Shown here: positions 1 through 11,852 of the stretch, in pieces
Layout: every line of letters begins with the position of its first letter
How positions within the stretch are numbered: the first letter of the stretch is position 1
NCBI GenBank assembly: GCA_003024175.1
Contig: MDYQ01000085.1
Span: 37,187 to 101,186, forward strand
Source of the DNA: Planoprotostelium fungivorum
Lineage: Eukaryota; Evosea; Variosea; Cavosteliida; Cavosteliaceae
Length of the DNA: 64,000 nucleotides
Direction of reading: 5' to 3'
Notes under the pieces: generated by a model
The model's input: the letters and a program-made list of their open reading frames with translations, nothing else
What the model was told of the DNA's origin: nothing
The model's database searches: none
Translations under genes and position numbers: made by a program

Positions 1-305
1 TCTCTTCTCGATGTATTCCGTGATATCTGCATCGCGTGTATGTGGCTTTTCCAGAGCGTCCTATAGATAGGTCAATCTGTTTGTAATCGTGATTTAATCA
101 CCGTCAATTGAGTCATCAAAGTCTTGATCTGGGCGATCTTTTGCAATACTTCCGATGGATGACTGCTCACCACGGGTAGATCTCTCTGACTGATGGCTGT
201 GAGAAGAGATATGATCAGGTTACTGAGTTCATCGATCTCTTCCGTCGACTTGACGATAAGACTGGATACGTCTTCACTTTCTGTGTTATCCATTTCTAAT
301 GACAT
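1..305 (-). CDS. Partial small helical protein, possibly Mediator Med21-like
   Basis: The visible part reads about 88 residues and runs off the left edge. It begins at an ATG at 305; a longer open frame from 410 would overlap the stop codon and poly(A) signal of the gene upstream, so 305 is preferred. A 41-base intron (101 down to 61, phase 0) removes an apparent stop at 74-72, and the frame continues as DALEKPHTRDADITEYIEKR to base 1. The protein is acidic and helical, with a segment IVKSTEEIDELSNLIISL that recalls the helix preceding the coiled coil of Med21 (SRB7). That resemblance is weak, and prefoldin-like or other coiled-coil proteins are alternatives. Confidence 0.35.
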
Positions 306-368
306 CAAGTCCTCGTGTATCGTCCTGATGTGATCTGATATGACACCGAAAAGATGTAAAAAATCGAA

Positions 369-374
369 TTTATT
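369..374 (-). terminator. Poly(A) signal of the FBXW4-like gene
   Basis: AATAAA on the minus strand lies eight bases after the TAG stop (384-382). It sits only about 65 bases upstream of the likely ATG of the next gene on the same strand, showing how tightly genes are packed. Confidence 0.55.
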
Positions 375-381
375 GTTTACT

Positions 382-2018
382 CTAAACGTATCGAACCATG
401 TAGATACCATTGGTCACTCCAACAAACAGACTCGCTGAATCCGTCTGCATCGAGTGAACAGAGAATCCCTTCTTCTGTCCCTCTAGATATCTATACATCA
501 CATCACTCTCACGTAATGATGATGACGATTATCTCTCTCACCTGACCGACACTGGCTCTCTCGTCTTTCTGATGTCCCACGTGTTGATGGCACAATAATT
601 CGAGCTCCCCGTCACCACACGATAATCACCGTTGTAGACGGCACAGTACGTGGGGTAATCGTTGGGGTCGTCGAGATTGAGTGCGACTTGATTTTCCCGC
701 CAAAACTTGCACGTACCATCGTATGATGACGTCATCACCCCCCTACCCATTGTGGAATTTTCCGGTAATAGTTTGACGTCGTACACGGTACTGCGGTGAC
801 CCTGCAAGTAGTCCGTCACCCTGCCGCTCTCGACGTCGAAACTATTTCAAAATGAGTTCATCTACAACGATGTAGATCCCCACCGAGTCAAAAATACGCC
901 CTTTCGGTTGAATCCGGTTGTGGCCACGAGACACTCTACGGCGTCCGAAGAAAAAGAGAGAGTCCACACTCGATCATGAAAGTCGATCGATGAGACGAAA
1001 GAGGTATCCGACCACCTCCAGAGCTTGACGGTGCCGTCGTTCGAGCCAGAAGCTAAGAGTCCCCTCTTTGAATCGAGGCAGCGAACGAGGCCGGTGTGAC
1101 CGGACAGAGGCCGAGTGCTGCCTGAGAGGATGAGAGGCGGGTTGTAGATGGAATAAAAGGAATAAATACCGTCTTGGGGGTTGCAGATGTGGATGCCGCC
1201 GTCGGCGGAGGAGGTGGCGATGCGGGGGCCTGGCTCGTTGTAGATGCCGCCCTCTGACCATACAAAGTCAGTGATATCGGATGAATGTGGGCTGCTCCAT
1301 TTTCGAGAGTGAAATCGGTTGCGATCTGTTGTTAATGTCACACGGCCGAATGTTCACATCGATCATCGTGATGTCTTTCAGAGGTGAGCGAAAGAGAGAA
1401 CTCACATTTTCCATCGGGACGAACGTAATAGAGATCTCTTCTCATGCAGTAGACAAGGTCGTCACCACAGAAACGTAATTTGGGGATGAATGTGTCGTCA
1501 TATCGACGCATGATAGGCGTTGTCTGTCTTCGTCAACATCCATGATCAGCATGCTCGCGTTCTCAGTGAAGAGGGTTGCCGTGAGTCATCGGAAGGAAAT
1601 CATCACCCCATCACATTGACCGAGACGATCGTGCCACGATTCATAAGCTCGGTGGGATGCCACCAACTGTTTTGCCACGGGACCACCTTGTTCTGAAAAT
1701 GATGGAGGTAAATCATTTCTGGCGAAAGAGATGTTCCAAGGGTATTGCTTTCGGATGCTGGAAGATACGAATGTATCGATCACCTTTCGACACCGAATGT
1801 TGACCTGATCTACATTAATCGAAAGGACATCGAGTGTTGATCACCAGTCGGAGGGGCAGCCATTGTCGAACATTTAGAGAGTCGTACAATAGACCGAATA
1901 TGATGAATAAGACATCGTTAGGCAAGAGCGATAGGTTAAGTCCTCTCGCTGCCAGTGTATCGAAGTCTTTCTTCGGTCGCCTCCGTTGATATCTCTTCTT
2001 TCTGTTATCTGTATTCAT
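382..2018 (-). CDS. FBXW4: F-box/WD40 protein, FBXW4-like (SCF ubiquitin ligase substrate receptor)
   Basis: Six exons join in frame: 2018-1845, 1804-1607, 1523-1406, 1325-884, 841-542 and 490-382, giving 446 residues. Residues about 25-60 form an F-box (LSLLPNDVLFIIFGLLYDSL), the part that binds Skp1. Then follow a linker with a Trp-Leu-Gly motif (ESWHDRLGQCDG) and WD40 blades, for example SGHTGLVRCLDSKRGLLASG, DGTVKLW and HRSTVYDVKLLP. Order, spacing and length (412 residues in human) fit FBXW4 better than other F-box/WD proteins. Intron 883-842 carries a quasi-palindromic ATCTACAACGATGTAGAT. The role as substrate receptor is known for the family; the substrate cannot be told from sequence. 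The ATG at 2018 is chosen because it is closest to the F-box; an in-frame ATG at 2069 is possible. Confidence 0.82.
860..877. repeat. Palindromic intron element 1
   Basis: ATCTACAACGATGTAGAT, one mismatch from the perfect palindrome, in a 42-base intron of the FBXW4-like gene. Confidence 0.8.
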
Positions 2019-2296
2019 GTTGAATGAGATGATGGCTGCGGTGCTTCGCGTTCGGTGAATGGGTTCCAAAAAGATAAAACTAGGAACATTTTATCATCCC
2101 GACGTCTCAGCACCGACCTGATCTCTTCATATCAATGCGTACTGGACGATAAGGTACGACCATCGTTATACACGTGTGATCATCTGTACAAAGTCCATCT
2201 CTTCACACGATACCTGTTCGTGTAGAACGACAATAAAATGTGGAATATACATTTCGGCAATTCTTGACACGGCATCACAAAACTACAGCACACACG
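2019..2296. promoter_or_regulatory. Divergent promoter between FBXW4-like and UGGT genes
   Basis: The 278 bases between two head-to-head start codons must hold both promoters. No clear TATA box or known operator is visible; this is assigned from gene arrangement only. Confidence 0.4.
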
Positions 2297-5200
2297 ATGG
2301 GGTCAACCAACCCTCTTCAGAGGTCCATGTGGATGAAGGTCCTCCTCCTATTCGCTTTCGTGACAGTTGCATGTGGAGAAGGTAAATCAGTCAAGGTCGA
2401 TTTACGATCCAATTGGCCAGCCACTTCTCTCATTCAAGAGATGAGGTAAGAAACTTCTTCCTCTCACCTTCTTCCACATTCCCTTCATTCACACATTTCG
2501 ATCCAAATATTGACATCATCACCAGTGAGTTCTTCGCTTCTGAATCGAACGACCTCTTCTGGCAATTTGTCGAGTCTATCCATTCTCTACAAGGTCAGAC
2601 GGAGAAGGAACAATTTGAATCGGCCTCCACGTCAGCGGCCAATCTGACGACTCCGATCCAAGCCGGTCTACTGCAATACGCCATCGCTTATCGTTACTTC
2701 TCGCCAGCCGTTCAGGCTCATCGTCAAGTAACTGATTCACTCCGACATTTTCAATATTGATGTATCACAGGTCGCGTCTTCCGATCTGGCTGAAGAGAAG
2801 GAAGAACTCCAGAAGAAGTTGGCCGGTAACCAAGATCATCCCGTTCTCAACGAAGAATGTCCAAATTGGGTCAAGATATCCGGTCGTGTCTACGAAGACT
2901 ACGAGTCCGCCGAAGCCGCATTGCGGTGAGTTCCACTTCTCAGCGATCTATCATCTATTCACCTTCATCATTACGAGTGTCAAATTGTGAGTTTCTCACT
3001 CGTACGTCAGCTCTGCAACCGCGTCTCCCGCCACACTCTACCCTCTCGATCACATCTACAACTCGCACAATCCCAATCTACCAACGGCTGTCCTCTACGG
3101 ATGCATTGGAACCCCTCAGTTCCTTCGTTACCACCAACTTCTCAAGGGCAACCACAGGAGCTTCAATTACGTGTTAAGACATTCTGTGCCTCTCGTTCCC
3201 GGAACGATATCGATTCCTGGGTACGGTGTGGAGCTGGCCATCAAGTCTCTCGAGTACAAGACGGTGGACGATGCCAACAACAACGGTGAGTTTCCCGCCA
3301 AAATGTCACGGAGAATTCTGACGCGAGGTAGAGGACCAAGGGCCCGCCGCGATCTCGCCCGATGATGAATCTTCGGTGAATATTCTGCGAAATGGCTGGA
3401 GATTTTCGTTGAAATTTCCAGGTGGACGGATTCCGTTTCGGTACTCTCATCAAGAGAAAACCTGAAGCTGCCGCTGATCTCGCGAACTTTCGCGCCTTTT
3501 TGAAATCATCCGAGGAGAAATTCGAGGACATCAAAGTGTGGAATGTGAAGAGTGAGATGGCTCGTTGTAGATGCAGATATCGACGAAATTTCAGACTTGG
3601 CATTCCAGGCCGTACAGAGGGTCATCAGCGATCCCAATCCTCTCCAAGCGATCGCAGAAATTTCGGGGAATTTTCCAATCCGTGCGGCCCCACTCACCAA
3701 GTTGAAGCTGAACGACACCTTACGACAAGAATTGTCCAATCTACAACTCCCAGAGGGTAATGCCGTGGTCATCAACGGAAGATCCGTGAATCCCTCCACC
3801 ATCCACCCTTTCGAGTGAGGATTTATTCTATTTTATTGTTCGTCTACAACGGCTGATAACGTGCAGATTGTACGAGGTACTGAGAGAGCAAGCCACTCGT
3901 ATGGAATCTTTGGCCGCTCTTGGTCTCAACACCCAGGAGGTCTCCAAGGTGATGGGTGCGTTGTAGATGAGCAATTTGACGGAGAATAGGTATTGAGTGT
4001 TCCTCCCGGAGAGGCGACGAAATTCACATTCAAAGTGAACGGACCTTCCCTTGTCTATTTGAATGACCTCGAAACGGAGCCGAAATATGCAGAGTGGTCA
4101 AATACCTTGCAAGAGGTACTTTGTCATCAGGATCATCTCATCACCGCATCATCACATCACATCATGCATCATCATCATCTCATCACCCAACACGTAACTC
4201 TCAACTGCATATTTTCCGTCGAAATTTCGCTGATTCCAGACAGATCTTCCGCCGTGTGTGGCCCGGAAACTTTCGATACATCAAGAAGAACCTCCACACG
4301 GCCGTTATATTCATCGACCCCAGTGCTTCCCTGGAGATGTTCTCTTACCTCAACAGTCTGACGTCCCAATCCATCCCAATCCGTTACGCCGTGGTTTTCG
4401 CGCCAAAAGACGATTTGGGACGCATGATCACCACCATGTTCCATTACGTGGCGGAGCATTCTACAACGCGTGAGGCGACGGCCATGTTGGGTGGTGTGAG
4501 TCATCCATCTACAACGAGTCGATTTCTCCGTCTACAACGAGACCGCGATTGACGTATCTTCAGTTTTTCCAGAGGGCGGCCGGTCTGACACCCGAATTCG
4601 TCTTGGACTCCTTCCAGAAGACTCTGGACAAGATTTCCAGGAAAAAGATCACGGCTCGATCGGTCATAGAGGAGGACAAGTACAAGCAGAAGATCGACGA
4701 CTCCATCGAATTCACGAGAGATTTCGGTCTGACTGATCTGCCCATCGCCTTTGTCAACGGTGTACCCATCGTGGCTGCACTCGCTCACGAATTGATGAAC
4801 AACATCATCCATCACTACTTTCAGGTATCCATTTTATTTCATTTTATTTCTGCTCTTCACGATACGGTCACATCCTGTCGTTACAAATAATATCATCTCG
4901 ATATTCGTCTCATTTATTTACAGTCTACACCGGACATCCAGCAGCTCGTGGCCAATCGTGACATCACAGATGCCACCCCCGATCTGTACGACTTCTTCAT
5001 GGGAAGGCCAGGGACACTCGAGAGATATTCCGGCACCGTTCTACCCAGTCCAGATCGTCCGATCCGTTTCATCAATTTAGCCGAGAGGTGTGTTTCATTT
5101 CGATGAAGCGTTGTAGATGGACGACTGACGTTCATCAGGACACCTCAACAGTTTCTGAACGCGGACGTCAAGTACATCACCGACTACGAGAGTGAGTGAA

Positions 5201-8200
5201 ATTTCGATGGAAATTCGAGTCACTGATTCGTTGTAGATCGTGACGAGACGAAATACATGACTCACCTCGTCGTCACCGATTTCACCACCCTCGACGGTCT
5301 ACAACTCGCCCTCGAGGCCGTTCGGGCCGTGGTGAGAGATCTCATCGAAATCTCGCGCTCTCACTGACGTCACCCAGGAGACCACTGGTAGCTCGATGTC
5401 TAAATCGGCTCGCATCGGTTTCGTTCACAAGGGAAAGAGCCAATCGAATCTATTCAACGTTTTACACGCAGCTCAGAGCACCCAGATGGCTTCTAGATTC
5501 AGCCGATTCAGCCGTCCTCTTTTGGAGAAGGCTATCGATGGCCTGAAGAACGATAAGCCATTCACCGTCGAGTCCGGGCTAAATGTAGCGTCCGAGGCTG
5601 GAATGAACGTGGAGAAGATGAAGGAGAAGCTGACCGAGGAAGAGGTGAAGAGAAAATGAGGTGAAGAGAATTGACTCGTTGTAGACCAACCGACTATCGG
5701 ATAAACACAGAGCTTTCTCGAGAGATTTCTTGAAATTATCCGAAGAGTCCAGCGCCGTCGTGACCAACGGAAGGGTATGTCGTTACGACCTATCATGAGA
5801 TGTCTCACCTCTACATGGCAGGTTGTAGAGATAGCCTCGGGCACACAATTCAACCACTTAGATTTCGAGCTCCTCACTCGATTCGAATACACAAAGAGAA
5901 CAAAGGCCGTAGAAATCGCATTTCAAGATGTCAAATTCGAAGGAGTTGACCCCGACGTACTCACCGGGTGATGACACGTGGCGCGTTGTAGACGCTGAAA
6001 TCTCGCAGAAATTACATCAGCAACGCCATCATGTGTGCTTCTTCTCTGTTGGGCATCGACGAAGCCAACGAGATCAGCAAGGTCATCGTACCACCTCAAG
6101 TGCAGAGGTGAGAATCTTCATTCGAATGAAATTGACTCGTTGTAGAACGGCCGTAGTGGACTCGACTGGAGGCAAGACTGGAATATTCCAGATCGTTGTC
6201 GTTTTGGATCCACTCAGTCGTGACGCACAGAGAGTACCTCCCATGTTAGAGGTATGACATCACATACGACATCACCCCACACGAACATCTTACATCTCAT
6301 GATATCACACTCGTACGTAACCATTATCAAGGTAGTGAAGAACATCTTCCCTTGCCGCATCGAGATCATCTTCAAGGCCACAGAGTTGTCCACCCTCCCT
6401 CTCAAATCCTTCTATTCTTCTGCTCTCACCCAGCACATCTCTTTCGATTCACAGGGCAGAGTTTCCTCCGTATCACCAAAGTTGGAGAACGTTCCTGAGG
6501 ACAGACTGCTGACCATGGCATTGGACACGCCGGAATCGTGGCTCATCGGTCCCACACTCAGTAAATACGATCTGGGTGAGCATCTACAACGGTGTAGATG
6601 GAGATTGAATGTCGTCGCAGATAACATCAAGTTGAAAGATCTGGGGAAAGATAAGACTCTGTTTGCTGTTTTCGAATTACAGAGCATCACACTGCAGGGT
6701 AACTGCGCCGACAAGAAGGGAAATCCTCCCAGAGGCCTTCAGGTGCGTCCGCCTACATCGTTGTAGATTGACGAGGTCAGGTGGTCTTGGGAACACCCTC
6801 TCGCCCCGTTGTAGTGGACACACTCGTCATGGCCAATTTGGGTTATTTTCAATTAAAGGCCAATCCAGGAGTCTGGTCCCTCAAAATCAAGCCCGAGAGT
6901 CGCAGCGAAGAATTATACGACATTCTACAACGAGACGAGAAGGTGAGCGTTGTAGACGATCGATTCTCATTTCTTTGATTCTGACTCGTTGTAGATCAGG
7001 GAATTGCAAGTCGTCATTTCGAATTTCAACGGACTCACCCTGCCTCTTAAAGTGATGAAAAAGATCGAAAAATTCAGCGAAGAGTTGCTGGTAGAAGGCG
7101 AAGGAGACGCGAAGCAAGACGCCGGCGTGTGGAATTCCTTTTCTGGGTGAGACGTCAAACTACAACCCGCCACTGACTCGTTGTAGATTGTGGAACGACA
7201 AGAAGAGTGAAGAGACGATTCACGTGTTCTCCCTGGCCTCCGGACATCTCTACGAGAGGTTCTTAAAGATCATGATGCTGTCCGTGGTGAAGAACACGAA
7301 AAATCCCGTAAAATTCTGGCTCTTGGCCAACTTTTTATCACCCAAGTTCAAGGTGACCGTCTACAACGCGTTATACATTCCGACGAAATCTCAGGATACC
7401 GTTCCCGCCTTAGCCCAGGCGTACAATTTCGAATACGAATTGGTTACCTACAAGTGGCCCTCTTGGTTGTTCGCCCAGACAGAGAAGCAGAGAATCATCT
7501 GGGCCTACAAGATCTTATTCTTAGACGTTCTATTTCCGCTGGACGTCAAGAAGGTCATCTACGTTGATGCCGATCAGGTGATGACGATCGTGATGTGGAT
7601 CGCAATGATGATGATGGAGCTGATGAGATGAAAGGTGGTCAGATCTGATCTGAAGGAATTGTGGGATCTAGATCTACACGGAGCACCGTATGGATACACA
7701 CCCTTCTGTGACAGCAACAAGGAGACCGAAGGCTTCCGATTCTGGAAGAAAGGTTTTTGGGAGAGCCATCTCAGAGGACTCCACTATCACATCAGGTGGC
7801 TGACCATCACATCATCCACATGATGATGATCATCATCATCGCGACACACGATCTAAAGAAGTGACAGTGCCCTCTATGTCGTAGATCTCTTCCGATTCCG
7901 CCAGATCGCTGCGGGAGATCAACTCCGAGCCACTTACTCTCAGTTGGCTCCAGATCCGAATTCTCTGTCGAATCTCGATCAAGATCTTCCCAATTACGTA
8001 CAACACAATCTGAAGATCCACTCTCTACCGCAAGAGTGGCTGTGGTGTGAGACGTGGTGCTCAAATTCAACGAAATCTCAGGCGAAGACCATCGATCTCG
8101 TGAGCGATGGAAGACGATGATGATGATGCTGATGGTGACAGTGTAACAATCCGTTGACGAAAACACCCAAGTTGGAGGCGGCCGTGAAGATCATTCCAGA

Positions 8201-8306
8201 GTGGACCGATCTCGACAACGAAGTGAAGAGAGTGGAGAGGGAGTCTACGATGGCGGGAACGGCCTCACCCACCCCCTCGGCCGAACAAGGCAAGGACGAG
8301 TTATAG
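2297..8306 (+). CDS. UGGT: UDP-glucose:glycoprotein glucosyltransferase (ER folding sensor)
   Basis: This enzyme re-glucosylates misfolded N-glycoproteins in the ER lumen so that they rebind calnexin/calreticulin. The ATG at 2297 starts [12 protein letters not shown] followed by a hydrophobic signal peptide ([14 protein letters not shown]). The first exons give the family's N-terminal thioredoxin-like region ([20 protein letters not shown]). The C-terminal quarter is a GT24 domain: [20 protein letters not shown], then a DAD metal-binding motif in [10 protein letters not shown] near 7560, then [19 protein letters not shown] and RGLHYHI. The last exon ends GKDEL with stop TAG at 8304-8306, an ER-retrieval signal. 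About twenty small introns interrupt the gene, several ending TTGTAG. Length is about 1,500 residues, as usual. Intron 6576-6620 holds a palindromic element. Confidence 0.95.
6582..6599. repeat. Palindromic intron element 2
   Basis: ATCTACAACGGTGTAGAT, one mismatch, six bases inside the 5' splice site of a UGGT intron. Confidence 0.8.
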
Positions 8307-8503
8307 AGGACACTCTGCGACAATACACAGACTTTGATGCATAGAGGTGCCCTTCAGCGTAAACGCGCCTGTCAGGCCGCTCATTTTTTCCTTTTTTTTC
8401 GTGTCTGTGGGCCGTTTGGCGCGTGAGATGCGACAGGTTCATCTCTGTAAGAGTAACCGAAAATGAGAAGCATTCAGACATAATCGAACACCAAGAGACA
8501 GAC
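8307..8503 (+). promoter_or_regulatory. Intergenic region, UGGT 3' end to first LRR gene
   Basis: It contains a run of about 22 bases nearly all T or C (8384-8400 region) and no open frame of note. It probably holds the UGGT 3' end and the promoter of the first LRR gene. No AATAAA was seen close to the UGGT stop. Confidence 0.3.
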
Positions 8504-11254
8504 ATGAAGTCGTGGTTGGTGTTAATCGCCCTCTTTCACGTGTGCTTCGCGACGGAGAAGGACTTGTTGATGGACATCTTCCACAGTACCGGGGGTGAGT
8601 GATGCAAACATAACAGGTCTGAGAGGATGTAGGGGAAGCGTGGGTGAACAGCACCGGCTGGGTTGATGCAAGTGGAGATGCGTGCTCTCTCTTCGGTGTC
8701 ATCTGTGACACGAATGGAAACAGACATCACTTCCCTCGATCTTTCCAGGTAGAATCATCACACATCTTCAAGACTTCTCATCATTCTGTAGCAATTCTCT
8801 CATCGGAACGATTCCTGCGAGTCTCGACCAGCTGAACCAACTCGTCCATCTGAATCTCAGCAACAATGCGGGTCTGACTGGCGACTTGCCTGACCTCAGC
8901 AACCTCACAAGTCTCAAGTCTATCGACCTCTCGCACACACAGCTGACAAATCCGAGTGAGTCTCTTCCTCACACTAAGCCGAGCGACTAAAGAGAACAGC
9001 TGCGTTCGGGTCTTTGGCGCAACTCGAAGTTCTGAACCTCCACGGGACACAGATGTGGAGTGACTATCCGAGTGGGTTCCTAGAGATGAAGAACTTGACC
9101 GTGTTTGACATCGGAGGGGTGAGTTGATGATGGTGAGTGTCTCTCATTAAGTTCACCCAGGCCAAATTGTCTGGAGACATCGATTCCCTCACTCTATTGA
9201 TCAATGGTCTCACCAGACTCATCGTCTTGGACGTCAGCGACAACAGCTTCGGTCCATCCAGTTACTTCATCTTTCCCACGGAGTCGCCGAACATCGAGTA
9301 CATAGATGTGACCTCTGTGATTCTCTTCCGACAATTGACTGAACAGATTCCGAACGTTCCGTTAAGGAAGCTCAAGTACCTCAATATGGGGCAGAGACGT
9401 CTCGTCGGATCGATTCCAGGTGAAGGCCGCAATCATAGACAAGAGATCCCATCACAACCCATCGTCATCATCCATCATCCATCACCCATCACCCATCACC
9501 GACGCGATGAGATCATCCAAACTACCGTTCATAAACGTAGATATCTTTGGACAGATCGAGTATGTGAACCTGAAGAGCACATCTCTGACGGGAAGCATCC
9601 CATCTTCCATCTTCAACTCATCCGCCCTCATTTATCTCGATCTCTCCCTTAATCAGCTCACGGGAGATCTACAAGAATTCGCCAGCACAGACATCCAATA
9701 CCTAGATTTGAATAGTAACAGGTCTGTACATGTGTTATTATCGCGTGTATCTGACAGAGACAGTCTGAGAGGAGCTCTACCGAGTGGATGGGGTAAATTG
9801 ACACGTCTAACGTACCTCGATATCTCCAACAACAATCAGAATGGAGAATTGGTGGGAATATTTGACAAGATGAACGGCCTACACACCATCAATATACAGT
9901 GAGTGATGACATCAGTACACTTTCTTATCTTACAACAGGTTCAACTCGTTCAGTGGAGCCGTTCCAGATGTGTTTGACCTCCAGATTCAGACGTTTCTAG
10001 GAGACAACAACCAATTGGATGGTAATCTGCCTCCTTCACTACTACAAAGCGATTCTCTCGTAGAGATCAGATTATTCAGAAACTTTCTCAGTGGTGATCT
10101 ACCGATGGAAGCTTCAGGTCTGAACAACCTCACCATCTTGGATCTATCCAGGGTGAGTCCATCGACTTTTTTTTAATGAGCGAGTTCGTTGATCACACAT
10201 AGAACATGCTGACGGGTTCTATACCCTCTTGGATATCACAGAAGACCAATCTACAATCGATCTTTCTGCAGCAGGTGCGACTGCTAAGACATGGATGGTG
10301 ACGTCTGACGAGTGTAGAATCAACTGAATGGGACCATTCCATCGAATCTGGGAGATCTGTACAATCTCGAGACACTCAAATTGGATAGTAATCGGGTGAG
10401 ATCACCACTGGTATACGAGACTCATCCCACAACAGCTGACAGGGGTTATTCCAATGGAGATCAGTAATTTGACCCAATTGAAGAGTGAGATTTCATCTTT
10501 TTCACGTTCTGACGTCATCAGCTCTGACTGTATCATCTAATAACCTCACGGGAGGTGTTCCCGCCATTTTCAACCAATTGTCACTCAAAATGTTCGACGT
10601 GAGCTACAACACACAGTTGGGTGGCACGCTCGATTTTCTCACCAATGTCACATCACTCTATTTCTTCCGTGGCAGCCATTGTAATTGTACTGGAACTATA
10701 CCGAATAACATTGGCAACAGAATGTTGCTGGTGAGTGGCAGTATATGCCTGTGCATTTCCATCCTAAAGCTGATGGAACAAAGGAATTTGATGTGGGATA
10801 CAATCAACTCGGTGGAGATCTGCCTGTTCTCCGCGTAGATCATCGACTCATCTTATCACACAATGATTTCACTGGACCTATACCCGTGAGACATGTCTGC
10901 GTCGACATATCAACTTACGCACGATAGGATCCTGGAGCAGGCATGGATGTGCGTATCTCTTATCGAGTGCATCCTTTGAACGTTCACAGGTGTATGACAT
11001 GAGCTTCAATCGATTCAGTGGATGTCTGAATTCAAGCTACGACTGGGGCCTATCCATGTCTAAGATCCTCCTGAATGATAACGAGCTCACGAATTGTGGT
11101 CCCGGTGTCTATGATCACAATGTGTGACGTCACTGCTGCGAATCACTGATGATCTCAGTTGGATCTATTTTCGGACAGTAGTTTTGGCACTCTCCTTGTT
11201 TTAGATCTGTCGAATAATCAATTCTTTGGTGAATTCACCCGATCAACCTTTTAG
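8504..11254 (+). CDS. Secreted LRR protein: kinase-less member of the receptor array (gene A)
   Basis: It starts MKSWLVLIALFHVCFATEKD, a signal peptide. Next come an LRR N-terminal cap (WVNSTGWVDASGDACSLFGV) and many plant-type LRRs of the form LxxLdLSxNxLtGxIP, for example TGWADT-like caps, SGDLPMEASGLNNLTILDLS and LGGTLDFLTNVTSLYFF. Exons follow the same intron pattern as the two full receptors downstream. The frame ends LDLSNNQFFGEFTRSTF then TAG at 11252-11254. This is exactly where the LRR region has been joined to the last kinase intron: the AG of the old splice acceptor supplies the stop. Roughly 3 kb (remaining LRRs, membrane span and most of the kinase) are missing relative to its neighbours. 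It may still make a secreted LRR protein, or be a decaying gene. Confidence 0.75.
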
Positions 11255-11655
11255 GTCAGTGAACCATGGCCTGATGTTGATCCGGTGAACGCAGCCGTCC
11301 AAATCGTGACGAAAGGAGAGCGTCTGCCCATTCCCAACGACTGTCCTCTGCCCGTGTCCGAACTCATGACAGGTCATCCACGAACGTCTCATCAACATGT
11401 TCTGACGATGTGACAGCATGTTTCGAAACAGATCCAGTCGAAAGGCCAGACTTTGAGCTGATATCAGCATCTCTGAGGGCTGAAGAAGAAGACGGCAGCA
11501 AGGAGCGAATCGTCGCCCAGCATAAATCTGAGCAGTACAGCACCGGCCAATATGACAACACAGTTCAGACGTTTCAGGATGTGGAAGGGCAGTATCAGCC
11601 GGTCACGACCCGACCACCACAGACGAAAACGACTGAAGACGGAAAATCGAAGTAA
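11255..11655 (+). pseudogene. Remnant of receptor kinase C-terminal exons after gene A
   Basis: From GTCAGTGAACCATGG onward the sequence matches the 3' end of the two full receptors (17759-18158 and 24265-24685). It retains kinase residues SEPWPDVDPVNAAV, the next intron, and the tail ending KTTEDGKSK then TAA. Upstream kinase motifs (glycine loop, VAVK, HRD, DFG) are absent. It could only be translated by splicing round the stop at 11252, for which no clear donor was found, so it is called a remnant. Its 3' UTR and poly(A) signal (AATAAA at 11701) are intact. Confidence 0.65.
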
Positions 11656-11852
11656 TAGATGCTGACAAACGTTCGTCTCCATTTCGATTTGGTTCTATGC
11701 AATAAAATTATATCTTTGATTCCCTTGGTACCAAGGACCTGACAGAAGAAGAAGCACCTTGAGCTTCTACGGCGACGCAGTTTTGAGATGTAAGGTGACA
11801 GGTTCGTAAATGTAGATGAATCGCTTCAAGCACAAAATAGCGCGGCGTAAAG
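11656..11852 (+). repeat. Duplicated intergenic spacer, copy 1
   Basis: This spacer (3' UTR with AATAAA at 11701, then a CTGACAGAAGAAG block and GCACCTTGAGCTT) is closely matched by 18160-18383, with AATAAA at 18252. The tandem duplication that made the array therefore included the promoter and UTR region. Confidence 0.7.

Noticed and set aside
72-410. Start of the left-edge gene at 410
   Set aside because: It would overlap the stop and poly(A) signal of the FBXW4-like gene on the same strand; 305 is more plausible.
11255-11655. Gene A as a complete receptor kinase
   Set aside because: Membrane span, glycine loop, VAVK, HRD and DFG are all missing and a stop lies at the junction.
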